Counted from the stretch's first letter, positions 16,044-25,543 are shown. The stretch is 64,000 bases of DNA from Corynebacterium capitovis DSM 44611 (GCF_030440535.1 NZ_CP047117.1:310001-374000); one strand, 5' to 3'. The notes: generated by a model from the sequence alone, not told the origin. Program-made: numbers and translations.

Positions 16044-17398
16044 GCCCGGTTACTGAACACCTTGTACGTATCAATGCCGAGGCGGGGGCGCTCGCGGATG
16101 TCAGCCCGGTGCACGTGGCCCACATTAACGACCTCGTCGCTCAGCTCCTCTCCGCTCACGCTCAAACCGAGGGGATGGATCTGGCACCGGTTCGCGCTGG
16201 GGCCAGTGACCTCGTTCTGGGAAGAAGCGGCGGCGGTCTTTCGCAGGCGTTCCAGAAGCTGGCCAAGGGGGTTGCGGAGAGGGTTGCGGCCGACGGGGTC
16301 GCAAGCGGCGTGATGAGCGGCTTCTCCGAAGCCAGCGAGTGGTTCGACAGCATCGGGGTTTCGCATGACGAGGCGACTCGTCAGGACGGAGAGGCCGAGC
16401 ACTGCAGCAGCGTCAGCGCGACGCAGAACGCGATCCACACCTGCTGCACCGCAATAGAAGACGTCGAGCAGACCTCGTCGGTCGCTGTCGAAGCTTTGCT
16501 TGGCATGGTTTCACTGGCGTTGACGTTCGCTAGAGCGCACCCGCTTGTGGGCATAGCGTCGTGTGCGCTGCAGCTTGCGATTACCGGGCTCGGGGACGCC
16601 CTAGCCACCGTCCATGACCGGAACGACACTGTTGCCAGGTGCCTTGAAACGTGCGTGGACGTCTGCCGAGACGCAGGCACAGCCACTCCGCCGCCCGTCC
16701 CCGACTTCGAGCCCCCGAAACCTCCGGAACTGCCATGCGTTCCTGAACCCGTACGCGACCAACCGGCACCCGTTACGCGCCCGTGTGCCACGTCGCCGGA
16801 GCCTGAACCAACACCTGAACCAACACCTGAACCAACACCTGAACCAACGCCGTGCACGCCGGCCTCGCCACCTACAACGCCCGCGTCGAGCGGAGGGGTC
16901 TCCTCGTCTCCGGTGAACATCACCGTCAACCTGGGTAGCTCCGCCCCACCCCCTGTTGTACCCGCCACATGCCCGGGAGAGTCGGTTAACGCGCTGGCAA
17001 CGGCGATGCTCGGCACGCTTGGAAGCGCATCTTTATGCGCGGTCCTGGGCGGCCTTGAAGTTCTTGTGCAGAGCAATGAGCTCATTGCGGGGGAAGGATG
17101 TGAACGCGAGTGTGAATGCGAGTGCGATTGTGCGGAACCCGAAAACCCGGCCCCCGCACCGCCTCCGCCCCCAGAGGTGCCCCCGGCATCAGACGACGGC
17201 GTTTACGCCCCGCCGCCTGAACTTGCGGACGTTCCTGAACCTCCTGCCCCAGCCGGCAAACTCGCCGCTATGGACCTAGCAGCTGCGGACCAGGAAACTC
17301 AACCGGCCGCGGAAGCCTTCCCAGAACAAGACAACCCTCCGCCCCCGGAGATTCCCCCCGCGGCTGTAGCGAAAATTAAGAAGACAGGAGAGTGGTAA
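16040..17398 (+). CDS. Alanine/proline-rich protein with Cys cluster (Rv3439c position)
   Basis: The product has 452 aa from the ATG at 16040 (MSPVTEHLVRINAEAGA). Residues 1-200 are helical, with a hydrophobic stretch around ALTFARAHPLVGIASCALQL. Residues 215-290 are Pro-rich and include a PEPT repeat. A second ordered segment (NITVNLGS, then NALATAMLGTLGSASLCAVLGGLEVL) precedes the cysteine cluster CERECECECDC at 354-364, after which comes another Pro-rich tail. The protein holds many more Cys than its neighbours. Function is unknown. The operon (102-aa, this, 77-aa) resembles an accessory type VII-like unit, but that is inference. Confidence 0.7.
   Translation: MSPVTEHLVRINAEAGALADVSPVHVAHINDLVAQLLSAHAQTEGMDLAPVRAGASDLVLGRSGGGLSQAFQKLAKGVAERVAADGVASGVMSGFSEASEWFDSIGVSHDEATRQDGEAEHCSSVSATQNAIHTCCTAIEDVEQTSSVAVEALLGMVSLALTFARAHPLVGIASCALQLAITGLGDALATVHDRNDTVARCLETCVDVCRDAGTATPPPVPDFEPPKPPELPCVPEPVRDQPAPVTRPCATSPEPEPTPEPTPEPTPEPTPCTPASPPTTPASSGGVSSSPVNITVNLGSSAPPPVVPATCPGESVNALATAMLGTLGSASLCAVLGGLEVLVQSNELIAGEGCERECECECDCAEPENPAPAPPPPPEVPPASDDGVYAPPPELADVPEPPAPAGKLAAMDLAAADQETQPAAEAFPEQDNPPPPEIPPAAVAKIKKTGEW
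16802..16849 (+). repeat. 12-bp tandem repeat, four copies, encoding PEPT
   Basis: The unit CCTGAACCAACA is repeated four times, with one change in the last copy (G for the final A). It is in frame and makes the PEPT series of the Pro-rich region. Copy number could vary between strains. Confidence 0.85.
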
Positions 17399-17631
17399 TG
17401 GACTTCCTGGAGTTTGCGGAGCAGTACAAGTTGCGCACCGCTAAGCGCATGATGGACTTTGAAGCCGCCATCAGCGAAGCCCACCGCAAAATCGAGCAGG
17501 CCGGCCGCCAGCAGACGATGGCGAGGGAGCTGAACTTGAGGCACAGTACTCCCGTCCCGAAAGGGGCATACCGGCCCCAGCGGCGCAGCGTTCAGGGGGT
17601 GCTGCGACGGGAGGATCCTGGCCGGGAATGA
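17398..17631 (+). CDS. Small basic protein, third gene of the operon
   Basis: The product has 77 aa from the ATG that overlaps the upstream stop (TAATG). Residues 1-40 are helical (MDFLEFAEQYKLRTAKRMMD); the tail is Arg-rich (RPQRRSVQGVLRREDPGRE). I know no family. Its stop is directly adjacent to that of the convergent hydrolase gene, with no space between, so any terminator must lie inside one of the two genes. Confidence 0.6.
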   Translation: MDFLEFAEQYKLRTAKRMMDFEAAISEAHRKIEQAGRQQTMARELNLRHSTPVPKGAYRPQRRSVQGVLRREDPGRE

Positions 17632-18483
17632 TTAAAGGGCCAGGGGGCTGTCGTCGCGCGCCAGCCCCGCTCGTTTCACGAGTTTTTCGCCACTGAAGGA
17701 CTCCACGCCCTTGCCCGAAGCGTCAGCTTCACCGTACCCGGAGTAGCTACGTTCACCGGCAAGTTTGTGCAGGAAATATCCGACGAGCAAACCGCGAATG
17801 GAGTTCTGGACCTTCCGGTTGGAGTTGGAAAGGCCGATGAACCGCTGCGCGAAACCGTCCTCGGAAAACGACCGCTGGTTGCCCTTCTTGGGTACGCGGT
17901 AGACCACGTCCCCGGCCCAGTTGTAGGCCAGCTTCGCTGGGTTGCCCGCGTCAAAGATGGCGTTGCTGTCGTCGTCGGGTCCGATGACCATGCCGGGCAA
18001 GTAGACGTTGCGCGCGGCGTCGAGGGAAGACGGCGCGGTGTGTGCGGGGTAAATCGCCGCGACTGCTTTTGCTTTCGTATTGCCCACGGACGCTAACACT
18101 GCCGCGCCTGCGCCCATTCCGTGGCCCGCAACGCCGAGCTTGCCGGGGGACACCGTGATGTTGCCGTTGCCCATCTTCACGCCGGCGAGGATTTGCAGGC
18201 TTGTTTCCAAGTCGGCGGCAAAACCGGCGTGGTCTGCGTTGAACCCCGTCTCCGTGCTGGGCGCGGCAACGACGATCCCCCAGCTGGCCAGGTGGCGCAG
18301 GGTTGTCGTGTAGGCCGTGACTGGCTTCATCCAATCGTGGCCGAAGGCGACACCGGGCAGGTCGCGACCCTCGGCGGGGGCGTAGACCGTGCCGGGCAGA
18401 CCGGTGTATCCGAGGTCGCCCTCAAGGACGCGGTACGGGCCCCGCTTGGACAGGTCGGGCAGTTTCTTTAGTTTCGCAGACAC
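17632..18483 (-). CDS. Alpha/beta hydrolase-fold protein lacking the nucleophile serine
   Basis: The product has 283 aa. The fold resembles dienelactone hydrolase/PETase-type proteins: GVAFGHDW early, then LASWGIVVAAPSTETG, then the nucleophile elbow. The elbow reads GHGMGAGAA (residues 120-128), so Gly122 stands where G-H-S-M-G enzymes have the catalytic Ser. The acid and His are not certain. Unless the family uses another residue, this is a non-catalytic member. The position between the Rv3439c-like gene and glmS corresponds to Rv3438 in mycobacteria. No signal peptide is seen. Confidence 0.7.
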   Translation of the reverse strand: MSAKLKKLPDLSKRGPYRVLEGDLGYTGLPGTVYAPAEGRDLPGVAFGHDWMKPVTAYTTTLRHLASWGIVVAAPSTETGFNADHAGFAADLETSLQILAGVKMGNGNITVSPGKLGVAGHGMGAGAAVLASVGNTKAKAVAAIYPAHTAPSSLDAARNVYLPGMVIGPDDDSNAIFDAGNPAKLAYNWAGDVVYRVPKKGNQRSFSEDGFAQRFIGLSNSNRKVQNSIRGLLVGYFLHKLAGERSYSGYGEADASGKGVESFSGEKLVKRAGLARDDSPLAL

Positions 18484-18602
18484 GAGGACAAGATTACTGC
18501 AAGTGGCTCCGGTAGCAGCGGGTCTTGGGCGTCGATAAGCGGGCGAGACCTTCGTGACAACCGTTTCCCGCTTCGTCGGACGTTTCGATTACCCTGTCCC
18601 CC

Positions 18603-20465
18603 ATGTGTGGAATCGTGGGATATGTAGGCGAGCGGGAATCGCTGGGCATTGCTTTCGACGCATTACGTCGCATGGAATACCGTGGCTATGATTCCGCTGG
18701 CATTGCGGTGGCGGGGGGACCGGGCCTGGCGGTGGTCAAGCGGGCGGGGAAGCTGGCCAACCTCGAGGACAAAATCGCTGAGGTGGGAAGTGAGTCGCTG
18801 AACGGCACCACCGCCATCGGACACACGCGGTGGGCCACCCACGGCCGCCCGACGGATGAGAACGCGCACCCCCACGTCTCCTATGACGGGAAGGTGGCGA
18901 TTGTCCACAACGGCATTATCGAGAACTTCGCGCCATTGCGCGACGAGCTCACGCAGCGGGGGATCGAGTTGCGGTCTGAGACGGACTCCGAGGTGGCTGC
19001 GCACCTCCTCGCTTTGGCGTACAACGAAGGCGAGACGGCGGGTGACTTGCGGGCATCTGCGCTGCACGTGCTCAACCGGCTCGAGGGCGCGTTCACCCTT
19101 CTGTTCCTGCACGAGGACCACCCAGATCAGATCATCGCTGCCCGGCGCTCGACCCCGCTCATGGTAGGGGTGGGCGAGGGGGAGATGTTCCTCGGTTCGG
19201 ATGTCGCCGCGTTCATCGAGCACACAAAAGAGGCCGTCGAGCTGATGCAGGATTCGGTCGTGGTGATCACGAAGGACGATTTCGAAATCCTCAACTTCAA
19301 CGGCACGCCGGCGGAAGGCAAACCCTTCACGATTGACTGGGATCTGGCGGCCGCGGAAAAAGGCGGGTTTGACTCCTTCATGATGAAGGAGATCTTCGAG
19401 CAGCCCGCAGCCGTGCGCGACACCCTCGCGGGCCACTGGGACGGCAACCGAGTCACGCTCGACGAGTCGAACCTGACCAACGACGACCTTAAGTCTTTTG
19501 ACCAGGTCTTTGTCATCGCGTGTGGTTCCGCGTACCACTCGGGGTTGGCGGCGAAGTACGCCATCGAGCACTGGGTGCGAATCCCGGTGCAGATCGAGGT
19601 TGCGTCCGAGTTCCGCTACCGCGACCCGATTCTCGACGAACGCACGCTCGTCCTCGCCATCTCCCAGTCGGGGGAGACCGCCGACACCCTCGAGGCGGTC
19701 CGCCACGCGAAGACGCAGGGTGCGAAGGTGCTGGCGGTGTGCAACACCAACGGCTCGCAAATCCCGCGCGAGTCCGACGCCGTGCTCTACACCCACGCTG
19801 GGCCCGAGATTGGTGTCGCCTCTACCAAGGCGTTTTTGGCCCAGGTGGCCGCGAACTACATCGTCGGCCTCGCATTGGCGCAGGCGAAGGGTACGAAATA
19901 CCCGGACGAAATCCGCCAGATCTGGGACGAGCTTGAGTCCATCCCCGGCAAGATCGCTGAGGTGCTCGGCGCCAAGGACCAGGTGGACCACATCTCCGAG
20001 ACACTCGGCGCCGTAAAGACAATGCTCTTCCTCGGGCGCGGAGTGGGCTACCCGATCGCGCTTGAGGGTGCGCTGAAGCTCAAGGAGCTCGCTTACATCC
20101 ACGCGGAGGGTTTCCCGGCCGGCGAGCTCAAGCACGGGCCGATCGCGCTCATCGAAGAGGGGTTGCCGGTCGTGGTGATCGTTCCGTCGCCACGCGGAGT
20201 GTCGCAGCTGCACTCCAAGATCGTTTCCAACATCCAAGAGATTCGGGCCCGCGGTGCGAAGACGATCGTCATCGCGGAGGAGGGCGACACCGCGGTGGAG
20301 CCGTACTCCAACTGGCTCGTGCGGATCCCGCAGACCCCGACGATCATGCAGCCGCTGTTGGCCACGGTGCCGCTGCAGTTCCTCTCCGCAGACATCGCGC
20401 GGGAAAACGGCAACGAGGATATCGACAAGCCCCGCAACCTGGCCAAGTCCGTCACCGTCGAGTAA
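18603..20465 (+). CDS. glmS: Glutamine-fructose-6-phosphate aminotransferase (isomerizing)
   Basis: The product has 620 aa. The mature N-terminal Cys follows the initiator Met (MCGIVGYVGERES), as in all class II glutaminases. HTRWATHGRPTDENAHPH and the glutaminase domain run to about 240. Two SIS domains follow (IACGSAYHSGLAAK; LFLGRGVGYPIALEGALKLKE), ending in DIDKPRNLAKSVTVE. It makes glucosamine-6-phosphate from fructose-6-phosphate and glutamine, the entry step to UDP-GlcNAc and peptidoglycan. No glmS ribozyme is visible in the leader, which is expected for this phylum. Confidence 0.98.
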   Translation: MCGIVGYVGERESLGIAFDALRRMEYRGYDSAGIAVAGGPGLAVVKRAGKLANLEDKIAEVGSESLNGTTAIGHTRWATHGRPTDENAHPHVSYDGKVAIVHNGIIENFAPLRDELTQRGIELRSETDSEVAAHLLALAYNEGETAGDLRASALHVLNRLEGAFTLLFLHEDHPDQIIAARRSTPLMVGVGEGEMFLGSDVAAFIEHTKEAVELMQDSVVVITKDDFEILNFNGTPAEGKPFTIDWDLAAAEKGGFDSFMMKEIFEQPAAVRDTLAGHWDGNRVTLDESNLTNDDLKSFDQVFVIACGSAYHSGLAAKYAIEHWVRIPVQIEVASEFRYRDPILDERTLVLAISQSGETADTLEAVRHAKTQGAKVLAVCNTNGSQIPRESDAVLYTHAGPEIGVASTKAFLAQVAANYIVGLALAQAKGTKYPDEIRQIWDELESIPGKIAEVLGAKDQVDHISETLGAVKTMLFLGRGVGYPIALEGALKLKELAYIHAEGFPAGELKHGPIALIEEGLPVVVIVPSPRGVSQLHSKIVSNIQEIRARGAKTIVIAEEGDTAVEPYSNWLVRIPQTPTIMQPLLATVPLQFLSADIARENGNEDIDKPRNLAKSVTVE

Positions 20466-20474
20466 TCAGCCCCC

Positions 20475-21134
20475 GTGTTTAGCGCTTTGTCGCTCGCCTT
20501 TGTCGACTCGATCAACCTCCTGCTGATCGGGGTGATCGTGGCGGTGGGGATCGTCGCACCCGCGCGGGCGCGCTTATACCCCAAGGTCACCGGCCTGTTG
20601 ATCGCCGGTGATTGGCTGGGTGTGGCGGGCTTAGCGCTGGTGATGCTCGCCATTTTCGATGGCCTCGGCCCCGTCGTCCACCGTTTCGTGGAAGGCCCCG
20701 CGTTCGGGTGGATCCTGATCGCGACGGGTCTGGCCACTGGGTTTTTGGCTCTGCGCGGGGGTGATAATTCCGCACTGGTGCAGCGCATCATGGCCCCCCT
20801 GCGCACGCCCGCGCCGGCGACACTAGCAACGGGCGTGGTGCTCGGCGTGGTCCAATCCGCTACTTCCGTGCCTTTCTACGGCGGCCTGGCGGCCCTGTCC
20901 GCGGCGGGCATCACGCCCGGGATCCGCTACCTCGCCCTCCTCCTCTACGCGACGATTGCGCTGAGCCTGCCCATCCTGTCTGCCCTGCTCGTCGGGTGGG
21001 TCCGCGCCCGCCCCGGCACTACGGCGGGGGTGCTTTTCGCCCGCGCTCGATCCAACCCGCGGCCAGTGACGTTGGCGGCCACGTGGGCCGTCTCGGTGCT
21101 GCTAATTATGTTGGGGGCGGTTCACGTCGTGTAG
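20475..21134 (+). CDS. Six-helix membrane protein, LysE/GAP-type
   Basis: The product has 219 aa from a GTG. About six hydrophobic segments are visible, with LSLAFVDSINLLLIGVIVAV at the start and a glycine-rich TGVVLGVVQSATSVPFYGGL in the middle. The pattern resembles small exporter families of the LysE/GAP (Sap) type in actinobacteria. Substrate cannot be told. It lies 10 bp after glmS and may be cotranscribed with it. Confidence 0.55.
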   Translation: MFSALSLAFVDSINLLLIGVIVAVGIVAPARARLYPKVTGLLIAGDWLGVAGLALVMLAIFDGLGPVVHRFVEGPAFGWILIATGLATGFLALRGGDNSALVQRIMAPLRTPAPATLATGVVLGVVQSATSVPFYGGLAALSAAGITPGIRYLALLLYATIALSLPILSALLVGWVRARPGTTAGVLFARARSNPRPVTLAATWAVSVLLIMLGAVHVV

Positions 21135-21173
21135 CGACGGGCCTTTCGCCAACCGCTGCGCCCTGGGTGCACA

Positions 21174-22280
21174 ATGTGTGCCATGAGTTTGCTCGCTACC
21201 TGCATTGACCTATCCGCAATCGCACACAACATGCGCACGGTCAAGGCGGCCGCGGGCGGCGCGCGCGTCATGTGCGTGGTAAAGGCCGACGCGTATAACC
21301 ACGGGGCACGCGAGGTCGTCCCGGTCCTCGACCGGCACGGTGCCGATGCTTTCGGGGTTGCCACGTTTGCCGAGGCCCGTGCAGTGCGGGCCGTCACCGA
21401 CAAGCCGGTGCTGGCGTGGCTGTGGGCCCCAGGCCAGGACATCCCCGAAGGCATTGACGTGGCTGTTCCCAGCCTCGGTCACATGGCATCGCTTATCGAC
21501 GCCACCCGCACCTGCCCCGCCTTCAACCCGCAGGTGTGCCTCAAGCTGGATACGGGAATGAACCGCGGTGGAATCGACGAGGAGGAGTGGAGTGAGGCGT
21601 TTTCTCTCGCGGCGCGCGCGGGCCTCAGGGTCACGGGCGTGATGAGCCACCTGGCCTGCGCCGATGAGCCCAGCAACCCCAGCAACGACGTGCAGGCTGA
21701 AACGTTCCGCCGCGCGATTGCCCTCGCGCGCAGCCACGGGCTCGACGTCTCGTGCAACCACCTAGCCAATTCCCCGGCCACGATGTCCCGGCCGGATCTG
21801 GTGTTTGACCAGGTGCGAGCGGGCCTCGCTCTCTACGGGCTCGACCCCCTCGGCGCGGACGTTCGCGACGGACTGCGGCCAGCGATGCGCTGGGTGGCCA
21901 CCGTGCTGTCGGTCAAGCGTGTGGCGGCCGGGGAGGGTGTGAGTTACGGGCTGACGTGGCGCGCCCCGTCTGACGGGTACACGGCGGTCGTCTCAGCCGG
22001 GTACGCCGACGGTGTTCACCGAGCGTGGCAGGGTTGCCTCGAAGTGGGGATCGGAGGCGACCTTTACCCACAGGTGGGGCGGGTGTGCATGGATCAGATT
22101 GTCGTCTGGCTCGCGGACAACCCGGCTGGGGTTGTGGCGGGGGACCAGGCCGTACTGTTCGGGGCGGGGGGACTCGGCGCCACGGAGCTTGCGCGCCGGG
22201 CCGGCACCATTAGCTACGAGGTCGTCTGCTCCCCCGGCGGGCGGACGGAACGGACGTACCAGGGAGAGGACCGCCAGTGA
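21174..22280 (+). CDS. alr: Alanine racemase
   Basis: The product has 368 aa if the ATG at 21174 is used; ATG 21183 is an alternative and neither has a clear ribosome binding site. The PLP lysine is in MCVVKADAYNHGA, and the catalytic tyrosine is in GVSYGLTW near residue 260. It interconverts L- and D-alanine for peptidoglycan cross-links. Its stop overlaps the tsaE start (GTGA), opening a compact block alr-tsaE-(hypothetical)-tsaB-rimI-tsaD. Confidence 0.95.
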   Translation: MCAMSLLATCIDLSAIAHNMRTVKAAAGGARVMCVVKADAYNHGAREVVPVLDRHGADAFGVATFAEARAVRAVTDKPVLAWLWAPGQDIPEGIDVAVPSLGHMASLIDATRTCPAFNPQVCLKLDTGMNRGGIDEEEWSEAFSLAARAGLRVTGVMSHLACADEPSNPSNDVQAETFRRAIALARSHGLDVSCNHLANSPATMSRPDLVFDQVRAGLALYGLDPLGADVRDGLRPAMRWVATVLSVKRVAAGEGVSYGLTWRAPSDGYTAVVSAGYADGVHRAWQGCLEVGIGGDLYPQVGRVCMDQIVVWLADNPAGVVAGDQAVLFGAGGLGATELARRAGTISYEVVCSPGGRTERTYQGEDRQ

Positions 22281-22765
22281 AAGAAACGTTTGCTGCACGT
22301 GGAACGCGGGTCTGCGAAACGGCCCAGGACACGAAGCGCCTTGGCGCCGAGCTTGGGCAGGCGCTCGAGGCGGGGGACCTCGTCATCCTGCGCGGGCCGC
22401 TAGGTGCGGGCAAAACCACTATCACCCAGGGCATCGCCGAGGGCATGGGGGTAACCGGGCGCGTGACCAGCCCGACCTTCGTAATTGCACGCGTACACAC
22501 GTCCCGTGGGTCCGGTCCCGCCCTGATCCACGTTGACGCGTACCGGCTGATCGGGGAGGGGTCGTCGGGCGACCCCATGGGAGAATTGGATGCACTGGAC
22601 CTCGATACCGACCTGGCGGACGCAGCCGTCGTCGCCGAATGGGGCGAGGGGTTCGTCGAGCAGCTCGCGGACACCTATCTTTTGCTCACCCTTGACCGCG
22701 AGACGGAGGCGCGGGTCGTGTCTTGGGAGGTGGTCAGTCCGTGTCCGGAGGGCGATGTAGGGTAG
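22277..22765 (+). CDS. tsaE: tRNA t6A synthesis ATPase TsaE
   Basis: The product has 162 aa. Walker A is GPLGAGKTTITQG (residues 40-52). The TSPTFVIARVH and HVDAYRL motifs of the family follow. TsaE is the ATPase that supports the TsaB-TsaD complex in making N6-threonylcarbamoyladenosine at position 37 of ANN-decoding tRNAs; both partners are encoded nearby. It starts with GTG overlapping the alr stop. Confidence 0.95.
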   Translation: MKETFAARGTRVCETAQDTKRLGAELGQALEAGDLVILRGPLGAGKTTITQGIAEGMGVTGRVTSPTFVIARVHTSRGSGPALIHVDAYRLIGEGSSGDPMGELDALDLDTDLADAAVVAEWGEGFVEQLADTYLLLTLDRETEARVVSWEVVSPCPEGDVG

Positions 22766-22771
22766 AAAACT

Positions 22772-23275
22772 ATGTTGAAGCTCACCACAACGCAGCGTAA
22801 CTGGGTTGTCCTCGCACTCGGCGCCTGGCTGCTCCTCCTCGTGTCGATGGCGCTGGTCGCCGCGTCAAAGCCCGCGGCGACGGCGGCCCCGTCCTACACC
22901 AACTCCCTGCAGCAGAGCCTCGCGGCCATGGAGCCGGCTGAGGGAGACGCGGTGGTGAGCCAGATGGTTGACCCGTCGCGGGTGTACGACGACAACTACG
23001 CCGGGTACATCACGCTGTGCCCAGACGAGCCCGCCTCGCTCATCCAGGACAAGATCGATCAGCTTGGTATCAACGAGGCGGATGTCAACCTCTCGGGCAA
23101 GTACGGCTACGTCGTTCTCCTCCCGTCCGAGGGCGAGCAGGTCTCGCTGGACAAGGTTGACCTTCGCGCGGTGAATGTTTGCACGATGACGATGGATCAG
23201 GCCTACGCGATCAACGCCCCGCTGCCCTTCTACCAGGACAACGGGACCTGGACGCTCGGAGCGAACTCGCAGTGA
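22772..23275 (+). CDS. Membrane-anchored protein between tsaE and tsaB, unknown function
   Basis: The product has 167 aa. One N-terminal membrane segment (NWVVLALGAWLLLLVSMALV, residues 10-29) is followed by an extracytoplasmic domain with two Cys (ITLCPDEP, VNVCTMTMDQAY), which could pair. The sequence is conserved-looking, without recognised family. Its last codons overlap the tsaB GTG. I recall an equivalent gene here in other corynebacteria; a link to t6A synthesis is not implied. Confidence 0.65.
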   Translation: MLKLTTTQRNWVVLALGAWLLLLVSMALVAASKPAATAAPSYTNSLQQSLAAMEPAEGDAVVSQMVDPSRVYDDNYAGYITLCPDEPASLIQDKIDQLGINEADVNLSGKYGYVVLLPSEGEQVSLDKVDLRAVNVCTMTMDQAYAINAPLPFYQDNGTWTLGANSQ

Positions 23276-23940
23276 TTGCGCTAGCCCTCGACACCGCGAC
23301 AACGGACCTCGTGGCGGGTGTCGTGGATGTGGGGGAAGAAGGAGCGGTAACGCTCGCGGAGTCAGTGACCCCCACCAGGTCGCACAACGAGCTGCTCGTG
23401 CCCGCGGTCTCTCGGATCCTCGGGGAGGCGAACGTGGCGTTCCCCGACCTCGACGCCATCGTCGTCGGTTGCGGGCCCGGCCCTTTCACGGGACTGCGCG
23501 TGGGCATGGCCACCGCCTCCGCTTTCGGCCAGGCCCTAGGACTCCCCGTGCACGGCGTTGCAACCCATGACGCCGTGGCATCGCTTGTCGACGCGCGCCG
23601 CACCCTCGTCATCACCGACGCCCGCCGCCGTGAGGTGTACTGGGCGCGTTACGAGTCGGGTCGTCGCGTCGCCGGCCCCGACGTATGCGCTCCGGCGCTG
23701 CTCGCGGCCCAGGGGCCCGTTGATCTCGTGAGCGTCCCGGAACACCTCGTAGACGATGTCCCGGCAGAGGCGCAGCGCATCACCTACGTCGCGCCCCGCG
23801 CCGCGGGCCTCGTGGCGGTTGCGGATTTCTCCTCCGAGCCCGGCCCGCTTGTCCCTCTCTACCTGCGGCGGCCGGATGCGGTGGAGCCGAAGCTCGGCCC
23901 CCCGTCGCCGGCGCTGCCCGTTCAGAGGGCGGAGCAATGA
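23272..23940 (+). CDS. tsaB: tRNA threonylcarbamoyladenosine scaffold protein TsaB
   Basis: The product has 222 aa from the GTG at 23272 (V-IALALDTATTDLVAGV); the open frame upstream of it is not coding. An ASKHA-type nucleotide-binding fold is visible, with VVGCGPGPFTGLRVGMATA near residues 62-80. TsaB dimerises with TsaD and is required for t6A formation. The start overlaps the upstream stop (GTGA), and the stop overlaps the rimI ATG by 4 bp. Confidence 0.93.
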   Translation: MIALALDTATTDLVAGVVDVGEEGAVTLAESVTPTRSHNELLVPAVSRILGEANVAFPDLDAIVVGCGPGPFTGLRVGMATASAFGQALGLPVHGVATHDAVASLVDARRTLVITDARRREVYWARYESGRRVAGPDVCAPALLAAQGPVDLVSVPEHLVDDVPAEAQRITYVAPRAAGLVAVADFSSEPGPLVPLYLRRPDAVEPKLGPPSPALPVQRAEQ

Positions 23941-24416
23941 AGCTGCGCGAGCTGAGGATCGCAGACGCGACGCGCGTCGCCGAGATCGAAGCGGTGCTCT
24001 TCGCCGGCGACAGCCCGTGGCCACGCACAGTCTTTGCCGCTGAGCTCGCCCAGCCGTACACCTTCTACGTTGGCGCATTCACGGGCGAAGATGACGATGA
24101 GCTCATCGGTTACGCCGGGGTGGCGAAGCTCGGCCCCCGCGACGACCCCGAGTTCGAGGTGCACACAATCGGGGTGGACCCGAGCCACCAGGGGAAAGGA
24201 GTGGGAAGGATCCTCATGGACCAGCTGGTTCACGCGGCGGATCAGTACGATGCTCCCATGTTCCTCGAGGTCCGCACGGACAACATCCCCGCGCGGCGGA
24301 TGTACGAGAGTTACGGTTTTTTCACCCTGGCCACGCGGAAGAACTACTACCAGCCATCGGGGGCCGACGCGTTTTCGATGATGAGACACAGGGCGAGCGA
24401 AAGGGCGACGTCGTGA
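23937..24416 (+). CDS. rimI: Ribosomal-protein-S18-alanine N-acetyltransferase
   Basis: The product has 159 aa. GNAT fold: [18 protein letters not shown] at the start, the acetyl-CoA loop [14 protein letters not shown] in the middle, and [14 protein letters not shown] near residues 118-131. The last motif is typical of RimI, which acetylates the N-terminal alanine of ribosomal protein S18. The tsaB-rimI-tsaD order is conserved in actinobacteria. The gene overlaps both neighbours by 4 bp. Confidence 0.92.
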   Translation: MKLRELRIADATRVAEIEAVLFAGDSPWPRTVFAAELAQPYTFYVGAFTGEDDDELIGYAGVAKLGPRDDPEFEVHTIGVDPSHQGKGVGRILMDQLVHAADQYDAPMFLEVRTDNIPARRMYESYGFFTLATRKNYYQPSGADAFSMMRHRASERATS

Positions 24417-25459
24417 TTGTTGTGGGGATCGAGTCCTCCTGCGATGAAACAGGGGTCGGCGTGGTGGGGCTCCACCCCGATGGGTCCATGGAGGTCCTCG
24501 GAGACGCGGTGGCGTCGTCAATGCAGCTCCACGCGAGGTTCGGTGGGGTCGTGCCGGAGATTGCCTCGCGCGCCCACCTGGAGGCGATGCCCCAGGTCAT
24601 GGCGGAAGCCCTGCGCCAGGCGGGCGTCGAAAAGCCGGACGCCGTGGCCGCGACCGTGGGACCTGGGCTCGCCGGTGCGCTGCTGGTCGGGGCATCAGCC
24701 GCGAAGGCCTATGCGGCAGCCTGGGGGGTCGACTTTTACGGGGTTAACCACCTGGGTGGTCACGTGGCCGTCGCCAACTTGGATGGCGCGGGAACGCTGC
24801 CGCATTCGGTAGCGCTGCTTGTCTCGGGCGGGCACACCCAGCTGTTGGAGGTCGCTGCCGTCGGCAAGCCAATGCGGGAGCTTGGCTCGACGCTTGACGA
24901 CGCCGCCGGCGAAGCCTACGACAAGGTAGCGCGGTTGCTTCGCCTGGGTTACCCAGGCGGGCCCGTCATCGACCGGCTCGCGGCGGAGGGGGACAAGAAC
25001 GCGATTCATTTCCCGCGCGCCTTGAGCCGAGCCGAGGACCTGAGGGGCCCCCACCGCTACGACTTTTCGTTCTCCGGCCTCAAGACCGCGGTGGCACGGT
25101 ACGTCGAAGCCGCGGAGCGAGAGGGGCGCGTCATTTCGGTGGAAGACGTATGCGCGTCATTCCAGGAGGCCGTCTGCGACGTCCTCACTGCGAAGGCAGT
25201 GATGGCCTGCGAGGACACGGGGGCGCGGACTCTCCTTATTGGCGGGGGAGTGGCGGCCAACACGAGGCTGCGGGACGTGGCCGGCCAGCGGTGTGCGGCG
25301 CGTGGGATCGAGCTGCGGGTCCCGCGGTTCGGCCTCTGTACCGACAACGGGGTGATGATCGCGGCGCTCGCTGCGCAGCTGATTCATGAGGGAGGGCGGC
25401 CGAGCGACTTTTCCGTCGCCACGGACTCGTCGTTGGACGTGGCAGTGCCCCTGGTGTGA
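24413..25459 (+). CDS. tsaD: tRNA t6A37 threonylcarbamoyltransferase TsaD
   Basis: The product has 348 aa. It opens [15 protein letters not shown], carries the metal-binding NHLGGHVA (His113, His117), and later [10 protein letters not shown] and [14 protein letters not shown]. It transfers threonylcarbamoyl from the adenylate intermediate to A37 of tRNA, together with TsaB and TsaE. It starts with GTG inside the rimI 3' end, completing the coupled block. Confidence 0.96.
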   Translation: MIVVGIESSCDETGVGVVGLHPDGSMEVLGDAVASSMQLHARFGGVVPEIASRAHLEAMPQVMAEALRQAGVEKPDAVAATVGPGLAGALLVGASAAKAYAAAWGVDFYGVNHLGGHVAVANLDGAGTLPHSVALLVSGGHTQLLEVAAVGKPMRELGSTLDDAAGEAYDKVARLLRLGYPGGPVIDRLAAEGDKNAIHFPRALSRAEDLRGPHRYDFSFSGLKTAVARYVEAAEREGRVISVEDVCASFQEAVCDVLTAKAVMACEDTGARTLLIGGGVAANTRLRDVAGQRCAARGIELRVPRFGLCTDNGVMIAALAAQLIHEGGRPSDFSVATDSSLDVAVPLV

Positions 25460-25543
25460 GCCGCGCGTTCGCGCTGACGAGCGGGCGTAGTCCGTGTAGC
25501 GTACCGGGCAGAATCCCTACTCACGGAAAGGTTGCGGTCAACC

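Noticed and set aside
18663..20237. 524-codon open frame antisense to glmS
   Set aside because: Codon composition (Arg/His/Asp-rich, no motifs) is that of a GC-rich shadow of glmS.
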